64,000 nt of DNA from DASQZT01 sp035638575 (GCA_035638575.1 DASQZT010000183.1:49276-113275), one strand, 5' to 3'. Counted from the first letter of the stretch, positions 42,305 through 51,880 are shown. Numbers and translations are program-made. The notes: a model not told the origin generated them from the sequence alone.

Positions 42305-43231
42305 ATGCGCCTGAAGTTCCTTCTTCCGGCTATAGCCGCCGGTCTGCTTTCGCTGACCGCCTGTGACGTCACCGACTGGGGCGGCTTCGGACATTTCACT
42401 CGCGATTTCCACTACAGCCATCCCCTGCGCTCCGGCGGGCGGCTTTCCATCGAGAGCTTCAACGGCTCGGTCGAAATCTCCCCCTGGGATCAGGACACGG
42501 TGGACATCAGCGGCACCAAGTACGGCCCCACCCAGCAGGCTGCCGAAGACCTCAAGATCGAGATCGATCACAGCCCCGACGCCGTATCCATCCGGGTCGT
42601 CCGGCCTTACGACCGGCGCAACAACCTGGGAGCGCGCTTCGTCATCAAGGTCCCGCACGCGGTCCTGCTCGACCGCATCACGACTTCGAACGGCTCGATC
42701 CACACCGTCGATGGAGCCGGTCCCGCCCGGCTCAAGACCTCCAATGGCTCCATTTCCGTGCAGGGCCTGCGCGGGAGCCTGGATGCCCAGACCTCTAACG
42801 CCAGCGTGGAGCTGGTGGACGTGGAGGGCGATGTGGTGGCCCACAGCTCGAACGGCCGCTTTCGAGCCGAACGGCTCAGGGGCAACCTGGAGGCGGTCAC
42901 TTCCAATAACAGCGTGCATGCGGAGATTGTCGGAGCCGATGGGCCCATCCACCTGGAGACCTCCAATGGGCCGGTCGAACTGACGCTGCCGCAGGGCTTC
43001 GGCCGCGGCATCCGGGCGAGCACCAACAACGGGAGCATTACCCTTCACCTGCCGGGCTCGCTCAACGCTCACGTGCTGGCCCACACCTCCAATGCCTCGA
43101 TCACCACGGATTTCGACGTCAATGTGCGGGGCGAGATCAGCACCCGCCAGATGGACGCCAACATCGGCGCCGGCGGCCCGCTGATCGACTTGAGCACCTC
43201 GAACGGCCCGATCCGCCTGCTGAAGATGTAG
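42305..43231 (+). CDS. DUF4097 beta-helix lipoprotein
   Basis: Exported protein, 308 aa, with a lipobox (LLSLTAC) and then a regular repeat of about 20 residues built on TSNGSI, seen at least seven times (ITTSNGSIHTV, LKTSNGSISVQG, LETSNGPVELT, STNNGSITLHL, LSTSNGPIRLL). This is the DUF4097/DUF4098 right-handed beta-helix pattern, often annotated as adhesin-like. No enzymatic motif is known for it. Its translation may be controlled by the hairpin just upstream. It converges on the thioredoxin-fold gene. Confidence 0.8.
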   Translation: MRLKFLLPAIAAGLLSLTACDVTDWGGFGHFTRDFHYSHPLRSGGRLSIESFNGSVEISPWDQDTVDISGTKYGPTQQAAEDLKIEIDHSPDAVSIRVVRPYDRRNNLGARFVIKVPHAVLLDRITTSNGSIHTVDGAGPARLKTSNGSISVQGLRGSLDAQTSNASVELVDVEGDVVAHSSNGRFRAERLRGNLEAVTSNNSVHAEIVGADGPIHLETSNGPVELTLPQGFGRGIRASTNNGSITLHLPGSLNAHVLAHTSNASITTDFDVNVRGEISTRQMDANIGAGGPLIDLSTSNGPIRLLKM

Positions 43232-43244
43232 GACCGGCCTGCCC

Positions 43245-44453
43245 TCAGAACGACCTGGCGGCGGCCGGCTCCGACAGCAGGCGCTCGACCAGGGCCGTCA
43301 CTTCCTCGGTCAACTGGCGGTGGAACTCGCCGCTCGCCTTGGCGGCGAAGCCGGCGTGCACCTCCCGCACCCGCCCGTCGCGGCCCAGGTAGAACGTGGT
43401 CGGCCAGGCATTCAGGTTGACTGCCTGCGGAATCTTGGCGTTCAACTCGCCGGTCTCGCCGGCCAGCAGCACCGGATACTCGATGCCGTACTTGCGGATG
43501 AAGGCGCGCAGACGCACCGGGTTCTCCAGTTGGTCGGCCTCCTCGAAGGAGAGCGCCACGATCTCCAGCCCGGCGCCGTGATACTTGCGGTACAGGTCCT
43601 CCAGGAACGGCGCTTCGTCGTGGCAGTTGGGGCACCAGCTCCCGGAGATCGCGACAATCACGACCTTGTTCCGGAAGAGCGGATCGGTATCGGCGACCAG
43701 CCGGCCGTCGAGGTCGGGGAAACGGAAGTGAAACGGCTCGCCGGGATCCTTCACGCTGGTGTGCTGCGACGGGTCCTCGGGTCCCGGCAGGCCTTTGGCG
43801 CGCGCATCGGCCGGGCGCAGGGCGGTCATCGGATTGCGCCCGTTCTGCACCACCACCAGGCTTCCGTCGGCCGCCGGCGTGAGTTCCAGCAGCGATGGCC
43901 GCGCGCCGGAAAAGTGGCTAAGCACGAACTTGCCCTCGCGCCAGGCGCCGGTGAGCGTGCCCGTATCGCCGTCCACGCGCAGGATGGCGGCCGAAACTTC
44001 CGCTCCGGATTGCCTCACGATCAGGTGCCAGGCCGATTCGCCTTTGGAGCTCTTGGTGCCGATCTCCCACAGGCCCGCAATCGAGGGGACGTCCTTGGCG
44101 GCCGCGGCGGCGGGCGACGATCGCCGGGCGCGGAACGGATACGGATGCCCCGAGCGGGTATACTGGCCCTCCAGCGCGCCGTCTTTCCAATGCGCTTCGA
44201 GTTTGGCGCCCAGGTAGTCGAACGTCACCAGCAGCCCGCCCTCCGGGGCCAACCGGCCGCTGGTCGAGGTGACTCGCTCGTCGCCGTTGAAGAAGGCTCC
44301 CTCGACGCTGCTGCCCGAGCCCGAAAGCTCCAGCCGGAAGGGGATTTCGAGACCGTTGACGGTCACCGACGCATCCCAGAGACCGGCGACGGATTGCGCC
44401 ATGGCCGCTGAGGCCCCGGCGAGCACTGCGACAAACAATAGGTTGCGGGTCAT
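43245..44453 (-). CDS. Periplasmic TlpA-like thioredoxin-fold protein
   Basis: Exported redox protein, 402 aa. Signal peptide about 1-19 (AVLAGASAAMAQ). Two beta-rich domains follow (about 20-110 and 122-225), then an AhpC/TSA-TlpA domain from about 250 with the active site WCPNCHDE and the cis-proline region NAWPTTFYLG. It probably reduces or isomerises disulphides in the periplasm, or carries electrons for cytochrome maturation. ATG 44453 starts the signal peptide; an earlier in-frame ATG adds a non-signal stretch. Confidence 0.84.
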   Translation of the reverse strand: MTRNLLFVAVLAGASAAMAQSVAGLWDASVTVNGLEIPFRLELSGSGSSVEGAFFNGDERVTSTSGRLAPEGGLLVTFDYLGAKLEAHWKDGALEGQYTRSGHPYPFRARRSSPAAAAAKDVPSIAGLWEIGTKSSKGESAWHLIVRQSGAEVSAAILRVDGDTGTLTGAWREGKFVLSHFSGARPSLLELTPAADGSLVVVQNGRNPMTALRPADARAKGLPGPEDPSQHTSVKDPGEPFHFRFPDLDGRLVADTDPLFRNKVVIVAISGSWCPNCHDEAPFLEDLYRKYHGAGLEIVALSFEEADQLENPVRLRAFIRKYGIEYPVLLAGETGELNAKIPQAVNLNAWPTTFYLGRDGRVREVHAGFAAKASGEFHRQLTEEVTALVERLLSEPAAARSF

Positions 44454-44469
44454 GCAATCATCCCATTCT

Positions 44470-45023
44470 CTATAGACTATAAGAGAATGCCGACGAGACG
44501 TCAATGGGCTTGCGGCAGGCGCGACAGAATTCGGCGGTTTTCACGTCGAGCCGCTCCACGGCGTGGCTGGACGTCATGACGCAGCGCCAGTCCGTGCAGT
44601 GCCGCAGGCCGAAGGTGTGGCCGAGTTCGTGCGCCGCTTCTTTCACCAGCCGCTCGCGCATCAGGGTCTCGCGCGGCGGCAGGCCGTAGAACTCTTCCAT
44701 CAGGCGCGCGCTCGACACCACGGCGCAATTGCCCTCGAGCTGCGCCTCCCCGAAGACATAGGTCAGCACCGGCACGTAGAGATCGGAGGTGGTCACCCCG
44801 AGGGCGCGGGCGTCGGGGTCGGCGATGCGCTCCAGGCGCTGTAGGATGGCGGTGGAGTAGTATTGCTGGCGCTTCTCGTCGAGCGCAAAAGAGATGTCGA
44901 ACGTCTCCGGACGAATCCGGCAAGGCGTTCGAAACGTGCGTGCGAGAGTGGCGGCGAGGTGCTCCAACCGATCGAGTCCCAACCCGCCATTGACGCTGAC
45001 GAGAGGGATCACGTGGATGGGCT

Positions 45024-45027
<4 letters not shown>
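44470..45027 (-). CDS. Archaemetzincin-family zinc peptidase
   Basis: Metallopeptidase of 185 aa. The archaemetzincin signature is complete: HELGHTFGLRHC, then CxxxxC with the met-turn (CTDWRCVM) and a final CRAC, giving catalytic zinc ligands and a second Cys4 zinc site. Archaemetzincins are cytosolic with unknown physiological substrates. Its start overlaps the stop of the sigma-54 activator gene by ATGA, so it is the last gene of the hybA/hybB/kinase/activator operon and probably answers to the same signal. Confidence 0.88.
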
Positions 45028-46388
<1,361 letters not shown>

Positions 46389-46428
46389 TAGGTCCTCCTA
46401 GTTGCCCCGTTACTTCCTGGTTGCCCCG

Positions 46429-47973
46429 TTACTTCGCCATCCCGGCGCCGGCGGGAATGCCCGTGCCGCAGGGAAGCGTTACCTTGAATTCCGTTCCTTC
46501 ACCTGCCGTGGAGCGGACCGAGATTTCGCCCGCGTGCTGCTCCACGATGCTGTGCGCCACGGCCAGCCCCAGTCCCGTGCGGTTCTGGTCTTCCTTGGTG
46601 GTGAAGAATGGATCGAAAATTCGCGGCAGAACATCCTCCGGGATGCCGCTCCCCGTATCCTTGACGCGCACCGCCCCCTGCTCGGTGGCAGCGTCGAATT
46701 CCGTAATCACTTCCAGCCGGCCGCCCTTGGGCATGGCCTCCGAAGCGTTGACCATCAGCACCAGGATCACCTGCTGGATCTGGTTGGCGTCGCACTCCAC
46801 CGGCGGCAGCCCCTCCGCCAGCGTCTCCACCAGCTCGATGTTCTGCATGTCCAGCTTGTGCTTCACCAGCAGCACGGCGCGGTGGACCACCGTGTTCAAA
46901 TCGTTGGGCTCCCGGTTGCTCGGCGCTTGCCGAGAGAAGGTCAGAAGGTTCTTCACCAGGTCGCCGCAGCGCTTGCTTTCGCGCTCGATGGTCTGAAGCT
47001 GCTCCACCAGCTCGTCGCGTGTGGGAAGGTCGTGTTTGAGCAATTCGCGCAGCACCAGGCGGGCGTAGGTGAGAATGCCGAACAACGGGTTGTTGATCTC
47101 GTGCGCCACGGTGGCGGCGAGCTTGCCGATGGAGGCCATCTTCTCGCTCCGGAGCAGCGTTTTGTAGACCCGCTCCAGCTCCGCCGTTTTGCGCCGCACC
47201 TGCTCTTCGATGTGGGACTGAACGCCCGCGACTTCCTCGGTCATCTTGTTGAACGACGCCGCCAGGTCGCCCAGCTCGTCGTCGGAGTGGACCGGCAGCC
47301 GGTACTCCAGGTCTCCGCCGGCCACGCGATGCGTGCCGTCCATCAGCGCCTTCACCGGCCGGTACACCACGATCCACATGAACAGCGCGGCCGCCGCGCA
47401 GCCGAAAATCAGGGCGCCGACCAGGAACCAGGTGAGAGCCGCCTGGTGCTGCGAAAGCTGGGCGTCCACGGTGGCCAGCGACAGGTTGGCATCGATGACT
47501 CCGAGGACGTGCTGGCTCGCACGATGAACGTGGCAGGCGGCGTTGGAGCAGTCCGGAGAGTTTTCGATGGGGCGCAGCGCGCCGAACAGGCGCTCGCCGT
47601 TCTCGGCGAAGATCCGCGGCCGGTTGTGCCCGTCCAACGCGACCGAAGTGTTCACCTCGCGGGCATCCGAAGAGAGCGTAACGCGGCCTTCGCTGTTGAG
47701 GACCCGGATGCGCCGGACGCCCGGCTCGTTGCCCAGGTCCTGGATGATGTTGTAGAGCGCCTCCCGGTCGTTGTGCAGCATGGCGTAACGCGTGCTGCGC
47801 AGGATCACATCCGTCACGCGGTCGGCGGACTGCACGACAAGGGTCTCCGAGTTCGCGCGCTCCATCCGCAGGTTGATGAAGCCGAATAAAGAGAAGAAGG
47901 CCGCCGTGCTCGCGATCACGCAGATGGCGAGCTTGGCGGCCAGTCCCAGCCGGATTGTTCTGGCGAGGCTCAT
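46429..47973 (-). CDS. Sensor histidine kinase with periplasmic CX4CH motif
   Basis: Membrane kinase of 514 aa. Helices at about 11-33 and 183-207 enclose a periplasmic sensor of about 150 residues, which contains C142 and C147-H148 (DCSNAACHVH), a CX4CH pattern that could bind c-type haem. A HAMP domain (about 205-258), a coiled segment and HisKA with phospho-acceptor AHEINNPLFGIL follow, then an ATPase domain with DTGSGIPEDVLPRIFDPFFT and TGLGLAVAHSIV. ATG 47973 overlaps the hybB-like stop by ATGA. It presumably senses redox state or a ligand near the quinone protein encoded upstream. Confidence 0.9.
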   Translation of the reverse strand: MSLARTIRLGLAAKLAICVIASTAAFFSLFGFINLRMERANSETLVVQSADRVTDVILRSTRYAMLHNDREALYNIIQDLGNEPGVRRIRVLNSEGRVTLSSDAREVNTSVALDGHNRPRIFAENGERLFGALRPIENSPDCSNAACHVHRASQHVLGVIDANLSLATVDAQLSQHQAALTWFLVGALIFGCAAAALFMWIVVYRPVKALMDGTHRVAGGDLEYRLPVHSDDELGDLAASFNKMTEEVAGVQSHIEEQVRRKTAELERVYKTLLRSEKMASIGKLAATVAHEINNPLFGILTYARLVLRELLKHDLPTRDELVEQLQTIERESKRCGDLVKNLLTFSRQAPSNREPNDLNTVVHRAVLLVKHKLDMQNIELVETLAEGLPPVECDANQIQQVILVLMVNASEAMPKGGRLEVITEFDAATEQGAVRVKDTGSGIPEDVLPRIFDPFFTTKEDQNRTGLGLAVAHSIVEQHAGEISVRSTAGEGTEFKVTLPCGTGIPAGAGMAK

Positions 47974-49136
47974 GTCGTCACCAGGTTTTCCTCCTTGGCC
48001 TCCGCCACGGCGGGCGCGTGCTCATGCGCGATCGGCTCGAAAACCGGGAAATAGTGCGCGATCATGCGGAAGGTCGCGAAGCCCGCCGCCACGATCATCA
48101 GGGTGACTGCGACCTCGCTCCACCTGGGAATGTAATGCGTGCCGGAACCTGCTTCCAGGCCGGTGGTGCCCACATTCAGACGGTTGGCGATGAATCCGAA
48201 GACCACCATGACGGCACAGGCGTACAGAGCGCCCGGGCGCATGCGGACTTTCGCCAGGCAGAGCAGGACCGCCGGAACCAGCATGAGCGCGATCTCCAGC
48301 GCAAACATCCACGTCTCGATGCGGTTCCGGGAGAGCAGGCCCCACGCCTGCCGGTGCGTGAGATCGAGAAACCGGACCCACAGGTACACGCCCAGCACCA
48401 CGGCCAGAACGCGCGCCATGCTGGCCAGCAGCGGCAGCTCCAGGGCCCGGCCGAAGGCGCGGCTGCTGTGCCAGGATTCGAAGATCGTCATGGCCAGTCC
48501 CACCGCGATGGACGAGATGTAGAACAGCACCGGCAGAATCGGGCTGTACCAGAGCGGATACAGTTTCTCCGGAATGATGAGGAAGAGCGACCCGAGCGAA
48601 CTCTGATGGAGCGTGGAAAGGATCACGCCCAGGATCATCAGCGGAACCGAGATCCGGTGCATCCACTCCAGCGGCTTGTGCCAGCCGAACCGTTCCAGCA
48701 CCATGGGAAGGAACTCGAGAAACAGGACCGTGGTGTACAACGTGACGCACCAGGCCACCTCGAACATCACCGAGTGCGGGTTCCACATGACCAGCGGATG
48801 CCACAGGCGGTCGGGGCGGCCGAGGTCGTAAAGCAGCCCCACGACCACCAGGACGTAGCCCAGGAATGCGGTGAGGATCGCCGGGCGGAGCACCGGCTTA
48901 TAGCGCTCGATGTTGAAGATATGGACCATCGCGACCAGGGTGAAGCCGCCGGCCGCCAGGCCCACGCCGCACATCACGTCGAAACCGATCCACAGTCCCC
49001 AGGGGAACTTGTCGCTGAGGTTGGTCGAGCCCGCCAGGCCATAAAAAATTCGCAGATACGTGGCGTAGAGGCCGCTCAACAGGATGGCCGCGAAAATTAC
49101 GCGCCAGACAGTAATTTTGGGGAGCTTGCGCATCAT
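47970..49136 (-). CDS. HybB/NrfD-like quinone-interacting membrane protein
   Basis: Polytopic membrane protein of 388 aa with about ten helices, of the Ni/Fe-hydrogenase-2 HybB / polysulphide-reductase NrfD family that exchanges electrons with menaquinone. Typical blocks are FPWGLWIGFDVMCGVGLAAG, LLYDLGRPDRLWHPLVMWNP, MFEVAWCVTLYTTVL and LSTLHQSSLGSLFLI. ATG 49136 overlaps the HybA-like stop. No catalytic subunit (hydrogenase, molybdopterin reductase) is coded next to it, so its electron partner is elsewhere or this is a stand-alone module. Confidence 0.9.
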   Translation of the reverse strand: MMRKLPKITVWRVIFAAILLSGLYATYLRIFYGLAGSTNLSDKFPWGLWIGFDVMCGVGLAAGGFTLVAMVHIFNIERYKPVLRPAILTAFLGYVLVVVGLLYDLGRPDRLWHPLVMWNPHSVMFEVAWCVTLYTTVLFLEFLPMVLERFGWHKPLEWMHRISVPLMILGVILSTLHQSSLGSLFLIIPEKLYPLWYSPILPVLFYISSIAVGLAMTIFESWHSSRAFGRALELPLLASMARVLAVVLGVYLWVRFLDLTHRQAWGLLSRNRIETWMFALEIALMLVPAVLLCLAKVRMRPGALYACAVMVVFGFIANRLNVGTTGLEAGSGTHYIPRWSEVAVTLMIVAAGFATFRMIAHYFPVFEPIAHEHAPAVAEAKEENLVTT

Positions 49137-49879
49137 TTGCGGTGGCCCTCCTTCTTCTCTACTTCGGAGCGGCGGTTGGTAATCCACCAGATGCCGCCGA
49201 GCAGGACCGCGCCGGTCGATACCACGTCCGGAACCAGTTCCAGAACGCGCCACGTGGTTTCGGGCAGCGGCTCCTGCGGCACGCCGGTGCGCAGGCCGAT
49301 CTGCTCGAACGGCACGGCCGAGATGTAGAACACCGACGTGCCACCCGCTTCCGTCACGCCATAGATCTTGGGATAGTACGCGCCGGGCTTCTCGGCAATC
49401 CGCTGGCGCGCCTCGGCGATCAGCGCATCGCGGTCGCCGTTCTTGGTGGCGCCCACCGGGCACGCCTCGGCGCAAGCCGTGACCTTGCCCTGGCTCTGCC
49501 GCGCGAAGCACATATCGCACTTCCGCATCCTCGGCAGACGATTGGACCACTCGTACGTCGGCACCTGGAAGGGGCAAGCCTGCATGCAGTAGCGGCAGCC
49601 CATGCACTTCTCCGCATCGTAGACCACCGGACCGAGCGCCGTCTTTTGCAGCGCTCCTACGGGGCAAACCGAAGCGCACGCCGGCTGCTGGCAATTCATG
49701 CACAGCCGGCGGCTGAACCGCTCCCCGTGGGTCTCTATGGCCGTGAGCTTGTGGGCGGAGATTCTCTCTTCAGCCGCAATTTTGTCGTTGTAGGGGAGGC
49801 CCCAACGCTCGGCACAAGCTGCTTCGCAAGCCTTACATCCGATGCAGAGGGTGCTGTCGTACAAGATCGCTTTCGACAT
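49133..49879 (-). CDS. HybA-like 4Fe-4S dicluster protein with C-terminal membrane anchor
   Basis: Electron-transfer protein of 248 aa. Cysteine groups are CIGCKACEAACAE, CMNCQQPACASVCPVG, CMGCRYCMQACPF and CDMCFARQ/CAEACPVG, enough for four 4Fe-4S clusters. No N-terminal twin-arginine signal is seen (it starts MSKAILYDSTLC), so it probably faces the cytosol unless carried by a partner. A hydrophobic helix at about 215-232 (VVSTGAVLLGGIWWI) anchors it. It overlaps the hybB-like gene and lies 67 bases after the GcvH-like gene. Confidence 0.9.
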   Translation of the reverse strand: MSKAILYDSTLCIGCKACEAACAERWGLPYNDKIAAEERISAHKLTAIETHGERFSRRLCMNCQQPACASVCPVGALQKTALGPVVYDAEKCMGCRYCMQACPFQVPTYEWSNRLPRMRKCDMCFARQSQGKVTACAEACPVGATKNGDRDALIAEARQRIAEKPGAYYPKIYGVTEAGGTSVFYISAVPFEQIGLRTGVPQEPLPETTWRVLELVPDVVSTGAVLLGGIWWITNRRSEVEKKEGHRK

Positions 49880-49946
49880 ATTTAGACCCTCTACTCTTTT
49901 TTAGCATGATTTCAAGCTCGCTGTGTAGCAAAAACGTACAGATTTT

Positions 49947-50618
49947 TTACGCCGTGAGGAAGAACTCGGCTGTTGTGGCTTTCCAGCTGGCATCGGGCAT
50001 GGCCGCCAGAAGGTCGTCGGCGGGGCGTCCGCCATCGGCTGCAACTGCTCCAGCCAGAACGGGTTGCCGGGAGTACAGGCGCTCGACCGCTTCGCGCATC
50101 CATTCGCGCACGAGGCCCTTGGGGACCAGGTTCCGTCCGGTACTTTCCTCATCGGGCACGTGAACCGTCACCAGCCAGCCTTTGCCGTACGGGTCCTGCC
50201 GCAGGGCGTTCGCGTTGTGCAGGAGGTCCGTGTTGATCTCCATGACTTCGCCTTCGGTGGGGGACACCATCTCGGTTTTCTCTCCATCGCGATAGAACGA
50301 GAGGACCTTTTGGCCCTGGCGGATCCACTGGCCGGGCTTGGGCAACTCGACTTTCTCGATATTGCCCAGTAGGGCGGCGGCAAACTCGTCCGCGCCGATC
50401 CGAAAGACGTTCTTACGTTCTCTGACCAGCCAGCTGTGGCCGGAGTGATAGGCGACATTCTCGGGGACCAGGAACCCATCGATATAGTCTCCGCCCAGAG
50501 GGGCCGGGACTGCCTTGGGCGCTTCGACCATAACGGTATTCAGCGCCTTGCGCCGGTTGAGGAAGTAATCCAGAACGATGAAAACCAGGAACGTTGCGAG
50601 AACCAGTGGGACTGTCAT
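49947..50618 (-). CDS. Membrane-anchored GcvH/lipoyl-like protein without a normal lipoyl site
   Basis: Protein of 223 aa. One N-terminal helix (PLVLATFLVFIVLDYFL) precedes a domain like glycine-cleavage H protein: YHSGHSWLVRERKN, FRIGADEFAAALLG, VELPKPGQWIRQGQKVL and MVSPTEGEVMEINTDLL. The usual lipoyl loop ESVKAxSD is replaced by DGEKTEMV, two residues shorter, with one lysine shifted, so lipoylation is doubtful. It is the first gene of the operon with HybA/HybB-like proteins; GcvH-like domains near such complexes may have a redox or assembly role. ATG 50618 fits the helix start; 50663 is an alternative. It is preceded by a sigma-54-type promoter. Confidence 0.7.
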   Translation of the reverse strand: MTVPLVLATFLVFIVLDYFLNRRKALNTVMVEAPKAVPAPLGGDYIDGFLVPENVAYHSGHSWLVRERKNVFRIGADEFAAALLGNIEKVELPKPGQWIRQGQKVLSFYRDGEKTEMVSPTEGEVMEINTDLLHNANALRQDPYGKGWLVTVHVPDEESTGRNLVPKGLVREWMREAVERLYSRQPVLAGAVAADGGRPADDLLAAMPDASWKATTAEFFLTA

Positions 50619-50651
50619 GTGTTTAACATCCTTTCTTCGTCTCCTATTAAG

Positions 50652-50667
50652 GGCACGTCGCATGCCA
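50652..50667 (-). promoter_or_regulatory. Sigma-54 (-24/-12)-type promoter of the redox/signalling operon
   Basis: On the - strand the sequence TGGCATGCGACGTGCC has GG (50666-50665) and GC (50654-50653) separated by exactly ten bases, as in the consensus TGGCACG-N4-TTGC. Nine or ten of the informative bases agree. The expected start is near 50641, about 23 bases before ATG 50618, with AAAGGAT-like ribosome site between. The operon codes a sigma-54 activator. Confidence 0.5.
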
Positions 50668-50730
50668 GAAAGTGGTGTTTTTTACCCTTTTATCTGTTGT
50701 GATTACATGCAGATAGGGAGGGGCGGTTTT

Positions 50731-50765
50731 CGACGCCGAAGATCGGTGTTGAAGATCTCGACGCC
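50731..50765. repeat. Paired direct repeats, possible activator site
   Basis: CGACGCC occurs at 50731-50737 and 50759-50765, and GAAGATC at 50738-50744 and 50751-50757. The block lies 65-100 bases upstream of the -24 element, where NtrC-type activators usually bind. It may be the upstream activating site of the operon's own regulator. The rest of the gap (50668-50941) shows no gene. Confidence 0.4.
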
Positions 50766-50941
50766 CCTCTGTCGAGAATTGCCATGAAATGGAGAGGAAT
50801 CAGGTGCTTGGGGCCGCTGTCGGGAAACGCGACCAGGGTGTGGGGTATTGCAACGAAAAAGGGTGCCGGCGAGTGAGCGGCGAGGAAATAGCAGCACGAC
50901 ACATCGAATTAACAATGAGATCCTATTTGAAGGTGAGTAAC

Positions 50942-51312
50942 ATGATGACCACGTCAACCCCAACTGTATTGCTGTTTTCTATGGAACGCTGCAAAACAGG
51001 AACGTGCAGATTGCCAACTTCGGTCGTGAGCTGACAGGTCGCGAGGATGCGTTGCCCGGCTACGCCCGGCGGATGGTGGCCATTATTGATCCAAGAGTGA
51101 TGGCGTTGACCGGTGAATCGCATCTCGCCAATGTGGAACCGAGTTCCAATCCAGAGGATGCTGTCTTCGGAACTGTCTTCGAAGTCACAGAGCAAGAGCT
51201 GGCTGCCGCGGACAAATACGAGGAAGCCGCTGAATACCGCAGGATCTCCGTTACGCTCAGGGCAGGCGATCAGGCGTGGGTGTACGTCCGGGTCGACGGT
51301 GGCCGCTTCTGA
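50942..51312 (+). pseudogene. Gamma-glutamylcyclotransferase (AIG2-like) gene with an N-terminal frameshift
   Basis: ATG 50942/50945 is preceded by AAGGTGAG (50930-50937), but its frame (MMTTSTPT...) ends early. The homologous sequence, IAVFYGTLQNRNVQIANFG, then TGREDALPGYARRMVAI, EDAVFGTVFEVTEQELAA and YEEAAEYRRISV, lies one frame over and runs to 51312. YGTL is the substrate loop of the GGCT/AIG2 fold and EYRR matches the usual C-terminal strand. One base missing near 50969-50971 explains this. A shortened product from GTG 51004 would lack the YGTL loop. The 3' end overlaps the convergent rimI-like gene by 56 bases. Confidence 0.6.
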
Positions 51313-51760
51313 AGCGCCTCGATCGCGCCATCAACAGCCCATCGGCGCCGTCCTCGTAGTACCCGCGTACGATCCTTACCTTATCGAACCCGTATTTTTC
51401 GTAGAACGCGCGCGCTTTTCGGTTCGTCACTTTCACCATAAGCCGGATCCGCACTACGCCGCGGCGGGCCAACCGCCGGAACGTGCTCTCTATCAACGCG
51501 GAAGCCGCGCCGCTGCGGCGCGCCGCGGGATCCACCGCCACCGAGATCAATTCCGCCTGCTCCCCGCGAATGCAGGTGATCATATACCCGCAGACGGCGC
51601 GGTGGTGTTCCACGACGAGAAACAGGTCCCCGCATTCGTGGGAAAATACTGCAAATAGGTTGCGGTCGTACGCGTCTTTTCCGAAGCTGGCGTGTTCGAT
51701 CTCGCAGATGCGGTCCAGATCGGCGGGCCGCAGGCGTCGTACCGGATATGGTGTTGGCAT
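51257..51760 (-). CDS. RimI-like GNAT acetyltransferase
   Basis: N-acetyltransferase of 167 aa. The GNAT blocks are VRRLRPADLDRICEIEHASF, AELISVAVDPAARRSGAASA (acetyl-CoA loop; the usual RGxG is RRSGA) and LMVKVTNRKARAFYEKYGF. It resembles RimI, which acetylates the N-terminus of ribosomal protein S18, but relatives with other targets exist. The last 20 residues are a basic tail (SRRFRSGHRRPGR) that extends into the convergent gene. ATG 51760 starts the homology. It is divergent from feoA. Confidence 0.82.
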   Translation of the reverse strand: MPTPYPVRRLRPADLDRICEIEHASFGKDAYDRNLFAVFSHECGDLFLVVEHHRAVCGYMITCIRGEQAELISVAVDPAARRSGAASALIESTFRRLARRGVVRIRLMVKVTNRKARAFYEKYGFDKVRIVRGYYEDGADGLLMARSRRFRSGHRRPGRTPTPDRLP

Positions 51761-51842
51761 TCTGTTATCCTTTATTTTGGAGCACTTGGGGGCAGTTGCA
51801 AACCCTTGGCACGAAAAAAACGCAGGAAATCGCCGAGTCCTC

Positions 51843-51871
51843 TTGACAAGAATTTCGGACTCCCGCATACT
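51843..51871 (+). promoter_or_regulatory. Sigma-70 promoter of feoAB
   Basis: TTGACA (51843-51848), a 17-base spacer, and CATACT (51866-51871, four of six bases of TATAAT) make a good housekeeping promoter. The start point would fall near 51878, three bases before ATG 51881, so the message may be almost leaderless; no Shine-Dalgarno is seen upstream of feoA. No Fur box is recognisable by eye. Confidence 0.6.
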
Positions 51872-51880
51872 GAAATCAAG

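Noticed and set aside
49137..49703. N-terminal extension of the HybB-like gene
   Set aside because: The extension is an out-of-frame reading of the 4Fe-4S gene; ATG 49136 in the ATGA overlap is the natural start.
50866..50886. GGCAC and TTGC spaced near 50850-50877 as a second sigma-54 promoter
   Set aside because: The GG-to-GC distance is 14 bases, not the required 10.
50789..51034. Small + strand frame before the cyclotransferase-like gene
   Set aside because: No ribosome site or homology; it only includes the correct ATG of the frameshifted gene in the wrong frame.
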